Below are positions 47,161 through 59,690 of a DNA stretch of 64,000 bases, in pieces. Source of the DNA: Atrichornis clamosus (lineage: Eukaryota; Chordata; Aves; Passeriformes; Menuridae); the NCBI GenBank assembly GCA_013400975.1, contig WBMZ01012675.1, positions 56,962-120,961 of the forward strand. Reading direction: 5' to 3'. The notes beneath the pieces are model-generated. The model saw only the letters and a program-made list of their open reading frames with translations, did not search any database and was not told where the DNA came from. The position numbers were made by a program, and so were the translations under genes. The stretch's first letter is position 1, and each line of letters starts with the position of its first letter.

Positions 47161-47499
47161 AAGAGGGGGGAGTGAGGAGCAGGGTGGGAAAAGTCTTTCC
47201 TTATGGAGCTGCCACCAAACATCATCGTGTGCTATTGACGGTGGCAAATTGCCTTCTCTTCAGCTTCCCAAAGTGCAAAAGTCTTGGGACGAGGGGGTGT
47301 TGGTTCCCGATTTCATATGGAGCAGCCGTGTGGTCACAAGAAGTGTTTGCTGCCACATACTCCCAGCCCAGCCTGCAGGAAAAGCGACCCATGTTTGCTA
47401 ACCCATTTAAGTGCTTAGGAAAGGGGAAGGCCTTGATGTTCCAAAGAGCCCGATGCCTGTAGTTGGTCACCTAAGGGAATCCACTTATGACTCTATTAC

Positions 47500-47870
47500 C
47501 CAGTAAATTAGCAGAGTGGTTCAGTCAGGTATATTTATCATGAAGAGAACTGAAGATAATTAATACACTGCATTGAATGCAAATTGCACCCACAGCACTT
47601 ATCTCATTTTCAATTAGCACAAATGTTACAGCACTGCAGGCTTGTTATGGTTTTACCATGGGCTGGGTAATTAATTTCTGTGAGCTACATATCAGACACC
47701 TGATAATGCCGTTTATTAATAAATGTCACCCCAGGTATCTGTTAGGAGAGGTAAATAAATTAAATGTTCAGTTGTCTGCCCTGTGCAAATCTATTCTTAC
47801 AGCTCATTGCATCTTTTCACTTGTTTGTTTATCAAGGAGAATGACTGCAGAGATTACAATGGCAAACAAA
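47500..47870. promoter_or_regulatory. Strong candidate conserved non-coding element
   Basis: Contains AAGATAATTAATACACTGC, TTCAATTAGCACAAATG, GGGTAATTAATTTCTG, CCGTTTATTAATAAATG and AATAAATTAAATG within 370 bp of unique sequence. TAATTA cores recur at least twice. Confidence 0.38.
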
Positions 47871-50800
47871 GGAATAAGAGGAACAATAATCCGTACCCCA
47901 AAGCGGTGTTTCTCTCACTGCTGCTGATGGCAGGAGCCCTGTCACTGCATCTCCCTCTCGCCTGGGGTCACAGCTGTGGGTCACAGAGGTGACCCTCCTT
48001 CCAGGGCCTCCCAGGACCCATGAGAGCAGAAAAGCTGAAGGGCCCCCCAAATCCTCCACTTTCAAGGCATTTGCCAATAGCTTATTGGTGTATATTTCTG
48101 TCCGTAACTCTGTCCCTCAGGACATTTACCTGCCCCCTGAGCCAACACCCACACAGCTCCCTGTGGCAATTGTGCTCATCAGCTTCTGTGACTCAGATTT
48201 GTATTTTTCTCTTTCCTCCCCAAACTTCAGGAAAGGAGGGTGGGGTTGGATGAAGCTGCTGACTTTTTCCCACCCCGGCAGGGCCATGGCCTCTGGTGGA
48301 GGTGAGTATCCCTCCAGCTGCCTCAGGGCCAGGAATGGTAGGGCATGGACTATGCCAGGGATTTCTGGAGATCTCTCCTCAGGAACAAAATAATACAATT
48401 ATAGCGAGAATGAAACAGCTGTGTGCTCTCTGATCTGTTCCAGGTTTTGTGAAAAGAGAGTAGCAGGAGGTGGCTTGATTAGGACAGCACAACTGTGGAT
48501 AAACTGGGTAAAGCCTCCATAGAGGGATAAAGGAAGGTCAGGAAGGGCCATTTCCCCCAGACCCTGAGCTTTCTTCTGTTGAGTGGGTACATCATATCTG
48601 GCAAACTTTCTGGCCAACTCCTGTTTCCCAAAGTTCTCATATGGGTCTCATCACCTTTTTGAGGAAAGGTCCTTGGTCTTTTTTTTCCTCTCTTGTTTGC
48701 TTTTGAAATTTCAGCAAGACACACTTAGAAAAATAGCTGAAAATACTCCAGCTAACATGAACTTTGGTCATTCCTCTCCCCAAGGAAGATCACAAGCAGG
48801 TAGCTGCAGTCACTTTAAGCAAGCTTTGCATAATTTGTCGTAGACCATGTGAGCCTGGTTAAATTAACACAACCTCCATTGTGTGAGTGCCATTCAGTTG
48901 ATAGAAAGATGCTTTTTGTTAGTGGTTTCTTACTTACAACACAAGTAGATTCGTACTGTATAAATCCTCTGTTCTGGAGTACATTAGGAGTTGTACTAGT
49001 TTGAGGACACTGGCAAAATAGATAACTGACCATTATATTGGTGGAAATCTGCGTATGGAACAAGAGTCAATCTTTCTTGAAGATAAAGGGTAGTTACAGA
49101 GAAAAACATAGATGCACTACAACACCCAGTTTCCCAGATATAAACATATTTATGAAGAGCCACATTATGAGAGACTTGTATGTTAGCTGTGGGGAAGAAG
49201 CCTCTAACAAGTGACTGTTCCCCCAGTAATTTAATCAGTGTGAATTTCAGTGTAAAATGCTTTTAAGTGAAATGCTTTCATCCCTTATGCAGATCTTCAT
49301 TATTTTTACAAGTTTTTGTACTGTAATTTCGATGTTACCATTGTCTGCTGTGATTTTTTTTTAGGTTTCAGGACTCAGAGATGGCTCAGTATTTGAAGAT
49401 GGTATTTACAATAATGCTTTAAAAATACTTCAGCACTTGAAAAATCAATTTTAAAAAGCCTCATTTGGATTAAAGTTCATACTTCAGAGAAGAGCACATG
49501 ATTTTAAAGGACAAATAATGTGCCAACATCCTTTAAAACCACGTTTACTATGCTGAGAAGAGTGTATAAACTCTGTTTAAACTATTATTACATCCATCCT
49601 AAGGAGCTGGCAAGGAATAGAATTAATGCAAAGTCCTTATTTGAACAGGAACAATATTTACAATAAAAATAGAAATGGTGAATACCCTGTGAGTGAGACA
49701 GATCTGGTTTCTTTCCAGTCAGATCCAGGTTAACTCCCAGGCATGACAGGTCCGACACTGACTCCCAATCTGAGTGTGTGCCGTGCCTGTTTCTTTCCCT
49801 GGTGGCCACCTTTCCCTGTGAGGGATAACACAGCCGGTGCCAAGGTCATGCCAAATCAGCTCTGCCATGCCCACCTGGCTCTGGCTTGCCTGGTGGAACT
49901 GGTGCTACCTACAAAGAGAAGGTCTCTCATGTGGAGCAGGCATTGTGGAAAAAGTTTGTCAGAGCCTTCTGCTGGGATCATGCAGCACAAGGAGATTTGA
50001 ACAGGGAGAGAGGCCTAGGAAGGGGTTTTTGGTGGCTGAGATCAGTAGTACTGGTGGGGAATGAGCTCACGTGGGTCATCCCCATAACAGCCAGCTCCCT
50101 GCACCATACAGTGAGCCTTGGACCTGTTCATCAGTCACGCATCGGTTTCCTCTCCCACCTTCCTGTCAAGGGAGAAGTGGGTGTAATGGAGCATCTTGTT
50201 TCTGTGTTTCTGATGTTATTATTTATGCCAGTCAAATATGCCATATGAGGGAGGGGAAGTTTGGTGAGGGTTTGCATTCCCTGAAGGTGTTCAAGCCACA
50301 AGCTGAGGGCTCTGGACAGATGTGTGTGATTCTTTCTGCAGAGGGCTCATAGGGCCAGTGGAGCAAATCTGTCACATGTTTCCTTTGCTGCAGCTTCATA
50401 CAGCGCTAGATGTGACGAGGATGATAAGAACGAAGACCATGAACTCAATTAGGAATTCCACGGGAAGCTGGTGCCAGGCCCAATGCCAGGTTTGATATGC
50501 CTTTGTCACTGAAGAGATGCATTGCAGCAGTAAAGGAAGTTTTCTAAGCGTGAATGCTGCATGTTTGCATATTTCAAATGACTACAGTCCAGCTGAGAAG
50601 TGACATAGCCGTGAATAATGGAGACAAGGTCATCACCTGCCAGGGTGGCACAGAGCCTCCTAACCAATGGAAAAGAAGTGTTTCTTGCAGAGCTTGCTGT
50701 GGGAAAACTTAGCAACAGTAGCAAATCCAAGAGCACTCCTAAATTATGAAACCAACACACCAATTGTGGAAATATACCATCAAGCCAGGCATAGTGTACT

Positions 50801-52189
50801 CAGGTGAGACGCTCTTAGAAATGCTTTCCTGTCTCCCATCTGTCTTACCTCTGTTTTGCTTGGATTTAGTCAGCTGCTTTTCTTTCACTGCCATGTTGAC
50901 GGTAGCAGTGTTTGTATATACAGGGAAAATTAGGTATAGCTGTATTTCACCTGCCTGTTTCTGGCAGTTCAGTCCCTGCCATATCACCCAGCAGATTTGT
51001 GTAGACAGAGGGAGGTACCTCAAAGAATACAGGAGTCCACAGGAGAGAGAGGATTGTAGTGCTGGAGATAACACCTCTTCACAAGTCACGAGGTCTGTAC
51101 CAGCAGGAATGATTCAAAATAATTTTAGTACATTACCCTGGACTTCTGCCACCCATCAGGCAAGACAGCAATATCTCATGGTTAATGCTGAAGTCAAGGA
51201 GGATGAGAATGGATGTCTGCCCTCTCTCCACTGACAGGAGGGTGCCATCCATCAATGCCACTCTCGAATAGCTCCTGTTCCACATCCTGGCTTGAATCCA
51301 GACTGTGACAGATCTAAAAGATTCACCTCTAGCAGGTTTAGTTCAAGCTTCCTTTCGGCTGGAAGCCATAGGGACTTCCTGGTAATTGGGAGCCCTCTTG
51401 GATATTGGTTAGGAAGAACTCATGTCTGCAGGGTAGATTTCCTCAAGGCTGGGTGACAGTCAATTCCCAACATGTTGATAATTTCCCAGCTGGTGTTCCG
51501 ATGTCTTCCCTCTTTCCAGACTTCGACCTTCTGATTTGGGCTCTGGAACAATCCTGGGCAGATGGCAGCATGAGGAAGCCAGGCAGCGTCGCCAGGTTAA
51601 ATCCAGGACCAATGGATACTGAAAGAGAGCGAGTTCTGAGGTGCAGTCACTGCAGCCTGAAGTTCTGCCCTGTCAACATGCTGGTAAACACTTGTTGCTC
51701 TGATTAAATGGGTGAGAGCACTTTCTAGGATTTTAAAATGAAGCTCACTTTGGCCATATAAAAAAGAATGCCCACTTGTCCACTGCGCTTTGCCCCAGCT
51801 TGCAGCACACTGAGCCATTCCAGCTGTGCTCTGTTGCTCTGGAGGCTGCGTGAGCCCAGAGCTGTCGTGCCTCTGTGCACACTAAGGTGTGCTGAAGTGC
51901 CTTAGGGAGAGAATTACAGAAAAGAGAAAGCCTACTAGCTGTCTCATTTTAGCTTCCCATGATTATTTATGTCCCCAGATGATTTATGTCCATGTGCTAG
52001 ATTTCTTTTGGCTCCTTGGTTACTTCTGCATGTTGGTACTGTGCTGGAGGTCCGTGGGGGTGGTTCCTGCATCCCATCAGGTTGGGACCAAATGCACTTG
52101 GCACTGAAAAAAATAGACATGAATAGCCTGAGTATGCAACAACTTTTTCCTTCCTGCCTTGTGGATCAATGTCAAAGCCTTTAAGTCTT
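47871..52189. other. Intergenic sequence, nothing firm
   Basis: About 4.3 kb of mixed unique sequence. Open frames up to 162 codons (50746-51234, plus) show no domain, and no exon borders or poly(A) signals were found that tie them together. Confidence 0.45.
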
Positions 52190-52560
52190 TATGTTTGAGT
52201 AGTTTTTCTGCAGCTACGTGTTAATTATGTGTTTATATCCTTACAAATGAAGATTTACATTTACCTGTGTTTCAAGATGATTAGTGGGTACCAAGCAACT
52301 GATTACACTTGCAGCCAATCCTGTGCCATTAATGGTGAAAAACGGCAGGCACTGTAGTTTCAAATCTCATTTGGTTTGGCAAGGGTATGATGGTAAAAAA
52401 TAACAGCTAAATCAATTGCTTGAATATACAGGTTTTTTTCACCTTCAGGCATCTTTATCAGCACAGTTTTGATTAACATCTGTACACTGGCTGGCATGTT
52501 CCTATTGCCATTAGAGAAAATTTAATAGCTTGTTCACCAAGACGTGGACTTTGGAAAACT
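52190..52560. promoter_or_regulatory. Strong candidate conserved non-coding element
   Basis: Contains CGTGTTAATTATGTG, GCAACTGATTACACTTGC, GTGCCATTAATGGTG, AAATCAATTGCTTG, CATCTTTATCAGC and TTTTGATTAACATC in unique sequence, suggesting homeodomain, GATA and TCF-like sites. Confidence 0.38.
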
Positions 52561-53910
52561 GAAAAAAAAATATTACCTACTCTTCATGTTTAGAGGAAAT
52601 CAGTCAATGTTGACGATCCTTGTATTTGACCCACAACCTGAAGAATTATTTGAAAAATCTGTGAGCTGTTTAGTTTTCCAAGTGACAATACTGACTATGT
52701 TTATTTTTATTTAAGAAAAAAAATTCCAGCAAAGTATTGTTTGCCCCGTTACAAACAGGTCAGAGTAGTTCACAATAAGCACACATGTAATGAAGGTAAA
52801 CTAATATTAGCCAGGAGAGGAGAGGTCAAACGTTTAATCTGAAACTGAGTTCTTGGTTAAAACATGCAGTTTTCTGTCAAACAAAAAGAGTAATTAATTT
52901 TTGCTGCTTTTAGTGAATTGTTTCAATTTGGGGAAAAAGGTAAAAAAATGCCCAAAAAGACTGTTTCATTTCAGTATTTCTAAACATTCCAGCATGTTCT
53001 ACAGTGAAATACTTTGATTTAATAACTACAAATATTGTTTAATTTTCAAAACGACTTCCAGTTTATTAAAAAAAATTAAAATGAAAGAGATGAAATATAA
53101 ATTAAACTACTTTTTTTTGCAGTGAGTAAAGTGTTTTGCTGGAATGGTATCATAACTTGCCAATTTTTTTTTTTTTTGCTAATGTTTTTTTTTTTAAATA
53201 AAGAAAACTACTGGAGACTTGTTTTGGGTCAAAGCAGCTAATGATTACATATTATATTTTGATTTTTCTTTGGTTTTATTTGGCTGCTTATAACCACTTG
53301 AACAAACCCCGAAGGAGGAAGTGTCAATTCCAAGTTTCCCAGTTCCCAGAAAGAGATAAGATGTCCTGATTATTGGAATCAGGTAGGAGAGTCAATGGGA
53401 TGGTGGGGACTTTTCTTTCTCGGGGATCAGGAACATGGAGTTTAACCTTGCTACCATGAAAGTCATTGGAAAAAAGTGCATGCAGGATCTGTCCTGCTGT
53501 ATTAACCCTGCGAATCAGAGGGTTTGATACCGAGGAACTTCCCTGTGCTTGTTGCTAATGGATCTATGGTATAAGAAAATTACCTTGATCCCATAGTATG
53601 TGCACTTCTTTGCTATAGTTAACGCTTTTAAAGTCCTTGCAATCCTGCTTAGTGCTGTGGACATCACACTTCACCAACTAAGGGGTTTTTTTGGTAATCT
53701 TTGCTCTAACAAGGAAGCAAAGGTTGTTGTGAGGGAAGACGAGGGTGGGGGTGGGGAGGTTTTTAATCAGCAAGTGATCTGAGAATAAAGAAAGGTTACC
53801 TGTTTGTTTGTCAACAGGATGAAGTAAATAGTTAAAAAAATCTGAGACACCAGTCAAAGGCAATCAAATATGTATTTAATTAAAGCAAACATAAAAATTA
53901 AAGTTACATG
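52561..53910. other. AT-rich intergenic sequence
   Basis: Rich in A and T runs (53165-53177, 53185-53195). AGTCAATGGGATGG near 53391 and GAAAGTCATTGG with GCAGGATCTGTCC near 53457-53495 vaguely recall the ancient amniote repeat, too weak to call. Confidence 0.45.
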
Positions 53911-53919
53911 TTGAATCAA

Positions 53920-54200
53920 TAAACAGCACTTTTTTCTACATGCATTTTGAACAAGACAGATCAGAATCTTGCATGATGAAGACATAATGTGTCATAATAA
54001 TTAGGAACACAGACAAAAGAACAGCTAATCAACATGCAAATTTATGCAGTTCTGGCGATTCAGATGAGGCAGATTTCTACCTCTTTTTTTGCTTGATTCA
54101 TCTTCATTGCTAATCATCTGAAGGCTGCCAAATGTTCACTGACACTAATGTATTATAGGTCAAGAGAGGCAGGTCTTCACCTATTACCCCCACAAACAAT
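53920..54200. promoter_or_regulatory. Candidate conserved non-coding element with octamer site
   Basis: A perfect POU octamer ATGCAAAT lies at 54034-54041, beside ACAGCTAATCAACATG, TAATAATTAGGAAC and CATTGCTAATCATCTG. The sequence is unique and dense in motifs. Another octamer (ATTTGCAT, 54877-54884) lies 0.8 kb downstream. Confidence 0.38.
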
Positions 54201-56286
54201 ATGCTTTCCTTCCCTGTTTCCTCTTCAGGATTTTCAGCAATTACTGCCAGATGCAATCAGACTCCTTGAATAGGAGCAACTGGGGCTTGTTTGTGGCTTG
54301 GATTCATTAGAATCAGGAGGATGAAGAAAGGAATAAATTACTTAATTGCACAAAAAAGTTGCAGCCAAAGTGATGGTGAGAGAAGCTGATTGTGTAGTTG
54401 CGTATTAGGCCACTCTTGGAATGGAGGATCTTAGAATAGCTGGTAGTTTGGCCTTCCTGATTCAGACAGATTTGGGTGTCCTCCAAAACAGATGGCTCCA
54501 CACACCATCTATTCTTCTCTTTGTCAGGTTTTACCATTTATTTGATCTTGTTCATCTATGATGCTAGTTGTATTAGATGTAACACAAATATGCATTCAGA
54601 TCATATCCATTTAGTCTTGCATCCCAACTTTTATTCTTTTAGCCTTGTTTGATGAGATGATCAAGTTGAACAAAGCCCTTGTTGTCCTGTTCCTGCACAA
54701 CATCCATACATAAAACACCAAAACCCGTGACTAAAGCCTTGCACAGACAAATAATCCTCCCGTGTCACAGGTTTTAAAGGTTTATTTCTCCGTTTTACCA
54801 AGCAGCCCCCAGCTCTGACAAATGATAACCAGACACAACAAATAGTTAATTTTTATTTGATCCCACAGAAGCAAACATTTGCATATGCCCAAGCAAAACT
54901 GCCCCCCTCCCATCCTTATGCTGAGACCCCTGTTCAGATATTCTCTTCAGGTTCCAGGCCATGTGTTATGCTTGTGGGTGGTCTTAAGATCTTAAAGAAA
55001 AGCTTTGCTCTGTGAAGTCATGCAGCACTGTATGTAATTAAGAGGCTTTTTTGCCTTTTTTTTTTTTTCCTAACCCCCTCTATGTTTCCTAATTTCATTG
55101 TTGTTGCGAATGATCAAGACTTGGTGGAAGAGTAGCCTTTCAGGTAATGGTTAACATTAACTTTGTGAAAGTGAGACGTGTGGTTAGGGATTCACTTCCC
55201 GGGTGTCCTGCTGAGCCCATTGCTGCGCCGTGGTACTGCTCACTCGCAGGGGCTGCAGCGGGGTCACACGTCCTTTCTGAAGGCTGGGTCTGAAGTGTGC
55301 GCTGCTCTCTGTGTATTTATAGGACAGCCTTGGCAGCTGCTATAGGTCTTTCATCTGGGCGAGTTGGGGTGTTCCTTGTTTGCCTGATTGCTGTGGGGAT
55401 CTATGGTCAGAGAGGGGCAGGTCTTTATGTAATACGACACGGTCCTGGATCACAATGAACTTGTAGGGTCTGTAGGCGTTTATCTTTTGGCCCAACATCT
55501 GCTGCGGCCCAACAGATGCCCAGGAATGACACTTTACTCTGCAATCATGTTTAAGTCTGCAGTGCACAACACAGGATTTTTGGGGACCTTTGAAGTCGAA
55601 ATTGGGGTTTGTAAAATGTTTTAACATTTTTTTGAAGTAAAATGGAACACCCATAAGAGTGGCAGTGCAGTTACAATGCTGAAAGGAGAGCTCAAGCTCA
55701 GAATTTCCAAGAGACAAGCTGGAGACACATCTCTTGCCAAGGCTGTCATCTAACCCCTGTCTGCATTGCCCCTGGGGGCGGGTATTCCAAGGAGACTCTC
55801 TCCTGTAGTCGTTTTAGATGCCATGTGTTGATACAGGTTCACAGACATGGTGTGCTCCTCAGATAGCAACTTTTGGGACTGAAGCTGACAGAATTTTTAG
55901 GCCAGAACCCCTATTGCACAGCTGCTAGTGTCCATCCTGTCCTCCCCTCAACCTCTCCATAGTGTCCATGGCCTGCTCTGGCTTTGGTCCCAGAGTTTCC
56001 CCACTCCTCCCACTGGGTGAGAGGGGAAGGAGCATCATGACCCTGGGTAGAAGTGGGGCTCCTTTTACCTTGAGCAGGGCAAATCCTGTATCTGGATCAT
56101 TTCCCCTTCCTGTCAGTGAAGAGAGAGGGCTAGTTATTCTAGAAAAGCAGAAGTGTTGCCATGCTCCATGGACTGCTTTCATTTCCATGAGCAAGTGTGG
56201 TTTTTATTTGGGGAGTTTCATAAGGCACCACTGAATGCCTTTTCTTGCAAGTCTTGGAGGCTTAATTTTACTACTGTGTCTCTAGG
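54201..56286. other. Intergenic sequence, nothing firm
   Basis: Apart from the octamer at 54877-54884 nothing was recognised. A minus-strand frame of 125 codons (55340-55717) has no known product. Confidence 0.45.
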
Positions 56287-56365
56287 GGAAGATTTTTGAA
56301 GACACAAATGCATTTAAGTGCTTACTCTCTTTTGAAAGTCAACAGGAGTTACACATATAAATGGC
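56287..56365. repeat. Relic of an ancient amniote interspersed repeat
   Basis: GATTTTTGAAGACACAAATG, AAGTGCTTACTC and TTTTGAAAGTCAACAGGAGT follow the old sauropsid repeat pattern GATTTTCAAAGRCACAAATG ... GGTGCCTAACTCCC ... TTTGAAAGTCAATGGGAGTT. Degraded, non-coding. Confidence 0.6.
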
Positions 56366-57639
56366 CTTTTTGTGTGAGGGAAATACTCACCGTGAAATGG
56401 GTAGAGCCTACATATCTGTTGCAAGTGATAAAGAAAGCCAGTGGGTGAGGCTACACTGGGGGTTTTTTTGGTTTTTTTTTTCTTTTTTTGTTTTTTTTTT
56501 TAAATTGCCCTCACATCCTTCATTTCTCACAGGCTGGGAATTGGTTTGTTACAAAGCATCAAGATACCTCATCTCCTCAGTCGAAATCCTCCTAGATAGT
56601 TTTGTGATAAGAAGACTGAGAAAATCCACACAAGGAACTTGTCTTTGTACAGATGATACCTGGCTGCTTTTCCGTCTAAAGTTATAGAGATTCAAGAGAT
56701 GATGATGTCTGACAAAGGCTTCCTCTATCCGAGGGTCCCCTCAGAAAGGCGGGGGGGAGATTTGCTTTGACAGGCTTTGAAGTGTGTGTAATCTCTTGCA
56801 GAATGGCCTTTGCTTTCACAGCTCCTCATGTTGCACCATGTCCTGATTTCTACACTTGTATTTGTCACTGAAACATTGCCTGAGCTTGGGTGAACAGGGC
56901 TCAGTCTGAGTGAGGGCTGCTCACTTGGGGTATTTACCACTTTTTATTCTGTTGTGAAACTATCCCAATGCACAGAATATTATCGATAGCATCTGAGTGA
57001 GTGATTAAAGTGTTCTGAATGGAAACACAAGGGAAGATGAAGGATGCAAATGAACACTCTTGTCTGCCTGGAAGGACAGAAGCACTGGCAAAACTTTGGG
57101 CAAATAAAAAGCTATTTGTGCCAATGCTGGTGAAATGACTGTGGACACAGTCGGAGCCAAAAGGCCTCTGCAATGTGCATGTTGTGAATGATGCTTTAAC
57201 TAGGTTTAAACACCCATGCTGGGCACCTGTGGCCATCTGCATTTGCTTTCTCTGTGGCACTAGCATGTCTATGGGCAGACCACCATCCTTCGTGTGTGTG
57301 CAAAATGGAGGTTAAAAGGGTTGCTGTCCTTTTGTGTCAGGAGTGGCATACGTCACCTGGCTGGTCTCTGTAGGCTCTTGAGGAACTTCTGCCGATTGGT
57401 GAACATATTTGTTCTGACAGTCTATTATCTCCTTTGTTTTGACATATTTTCACTCTCCTCTTAATGTTTCCTGTTTTCATGAATCTTCCCCTTCTGCTGC
57501 ATTTTCCTGTGTGTGTTTTTTTTTTCTCCCAGATGTTGTATGGCTGGCTATTTCAGTAACTCTTTGCGTACTACAGAACTGGAAAAAAAAAGGCAAGTGG
57601 AAAAACCCCACATTGGAGTGATAGTGTATTTTCCATGCG
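56366..57639. other. Intergenic sequence with T-rich tract
   Basis: A T/G tract lies at about 56461-56502. A G-run is at 56751-56757. No gene was recognised. Confidence 0.5.
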
Positions 57640-57860
57640 CATGTCACACGTTAGCTGAAACATGTTCAACTGATATGTCAAACATCTTTCTAAAATACTG
57701 CAATAAAAAGGGCTTAATTATTGTATCCATTCAGGGTATGAGTTGGCATCAGCTATTTCAAAATGCAAGAGGCTCTTTTAAAATAGCAATGATGGATTTA
57801 ATATTTGTTCCATGCTTGAACCTGTTTAGGCACAGATTTTATTTGATATAGGTAGTTTAG
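57640..57860. promoter_or_regulatory. Candidate conserved non-coding element
   Basis: AAGGGCTTAATTATTGTATCC, CAGCTATTTCAAAATGC (MEF2-like) and TTTAAAATAGCAATGATGG lie in unique sequence with no repeat character. Confidence 0.28.
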
Positions 57861-57969
57861 GACTATGGACTTCTATGCAAAAACATGATGTACCTATTAA
57901 ATGGCCAAAATACACAGGCGTAGGGCAGGATATTTGAAGATGTACACAGCAGCTCTTATTCTAACTTCC

Positions 57970-58055
57970 TAATGTCTGGCACTTCTGAAAGTCAGGGTAT
58001 CTAGGTGCCTAAGTGTATATTTCTACAACACTTGAAAATATCAGCCTGTATTGTA
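57970..58055. repeat. Relic of an ancient amniote interspersed repeat
   Basis: GGCACTTCTGAAAGTCAGGG, then TATCTAGGTGCCTAAGTGTA and CTTGAAAATATCAGCC match the old pattern CACCTCTGAAAATCAGGCC ... TTAGGTGCCTAAATATGG ... TTTGAAAATTTGGCC. It is the same family type as the relic at 56287. Confidence 0.62.
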
Positions 58056-59429
58056 AAATCCAGCAATGCCAACTTTGCTTACCAAAGTAACTATATCTAT
58101 ATCCAAGCAGACTTATCAGGGTCAGGTTCTTTTCCTGTATAGCCTAGCTTATATGTAGTATATCCTTGTACTGGTATGTAGTGATTTCTCTGGGAGCAGA
58201 AATGGGATGTTCTCCTTAGCTTTACATACCTGTAAAGCCTGTCCATGACAGCTCATTGCTGAATACTTTGCAAAGGTAAATACTTATAAACCTGGGTCCT
58301 AAGCCCCAGAGATTTTGCCATGAATATGTGTCAAGGCAAATTTCACATTGGAAAGGGATAACTAATCTAAAAACCAGGTTATCTGGAACTGACAGCAACT
58401 ATCTTTGTTGTAGTTCTGTCAGCCTTCACCTCAGTTTTGCAAGTGAACATTTTCTATGTAAATGTCCTTGAAGTATGTTTCTTCCCCCTCTTCACTCTCT
58501 TTATGGGTGGATGTCACTAGCTGAACCACTTGTAGAGTCTACAAGTACACTTGGGAAGATTTTCTCCAAATCCCAACTGTTGGGCTAACCCTTTAGCAAG
58601 TACATACATCCTTGGAAAATGTTTATTGTGCATACTTTGTGGTTCTTCAAAAGACCCAGGGTGTGAAAAATATGCTGCCTTTGTACAAGCTGAACAAGTT
58701 TGAGTCCACTGCTACTGGAAAGCATTATTACGCTTGTCATGCCCTTATGGCCAACTATGGATGAAGTTATCCTTATGCCCAGGATGCTGAGGATCAGAGG
58801 AATTCAATTTATAAAGGCAATTAAATTCTTCAGAGCAGAAACTTTCCCTTCACGGGTGTTGTTGGTCGATGATGGCGTTCAGCCCTTTGCCCATGGAGCT
58901 GGGAGCTGCATACTTGAGAAGAGCCTCCAAGATGTGAGACATAGGTAACTTGTGACAAGGCACTTCAGCGTGGCAGGCAGTGTGCCAAGCACAGAGGTGG
59001 AACCCTTGGCAGAAAAGGATTTCAAAGCTCGTGATTTAAAACCATGTCTCCCAAAATCCCTTGTTGCTTTTTTTATATTTTGAAAATGCCACCTGACACT
59101 GTGATTGGGGCGCTATCATGCAGTCACCTGATTCCTTTGCCAGATGGACTTGTTGGATGAGTTAGGAAGTCCAGGAGTTTGGACCCTTGATGGCAGCAAA
59201 GTCTTCTTCTCTTTAAATGTATGTATAACATGTTTTCTATGCCCTCTTAAAAGACAATGGTACCTGGGATTTCTTTCAGATCCAGATGGAAAGCTTTTGT
59301 TAAAGGGAGTGGTAATGAGGCTTAGAAAGATTTGTTTTTTTGTTAAGAGAAGATCATCTGGCATTTGCTTTTGGAGCTGGTTGCTCATGAAGGTTTCTAA
59401 TTCAGGGTCTTAATTTTTGTAAAGAGTGA
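58056..59429. other. Intergenic sequence, nothing recognised
   Basis: Unique sequence without supported features. Confidence 0.5.
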
Positions 59430-59690
59430 ATTACAAGAAGTCAGAAGAATGATGCGAAGAGCATTTAATAATGCACATTCACAAAGAAGTGGTGTAACTA
59501 CATTAATTAGGCAAGTCTTGCGTAAAGATGCAATGTAATTATATATTTGAGACAGTTAATTAGGGAGCTACTTGGAAATTTCAGTGAATATTAAGGTAAT
59601 TATACATAAATACTATAACCATTAAGACTGCACCCATAATGAAAGCAATAACTAATTACATAAATAACAGCATACTTATGTTTTTACATT
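59430..59690. promoter_or_regulatory. Strong candidate conserved non-coding element
   Basis: TTAATTAG-type cores occur at 59503-59510 and 59556-59563, with GGTAATTATAC, AACTAATTACATAAATAAC and ATTTAATAATGCAC nearby. It is the most homeodomain-site-rich 260 bp of the window by eye, and it is not a simple repeat. Confidence 0.4.

Noticed and set aside
50746..51234. 162-codon plus-strand open frame
   Set aside because: No recognisable domain or credible splice borders, and an overlapping open frame on the other strand; fits chance.
55340..55717. 125-codon minus-strand open frame
   Set aside because: The peptide is not recognised, there is no supporting neighbour exon or poly(A) signal, and the start codon has no context.
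57500..57600. Possible exon after a T tract ending TCTCCCAG
   Set aside because: The acceptor is plausible but no donor or recognisable peptide follows.
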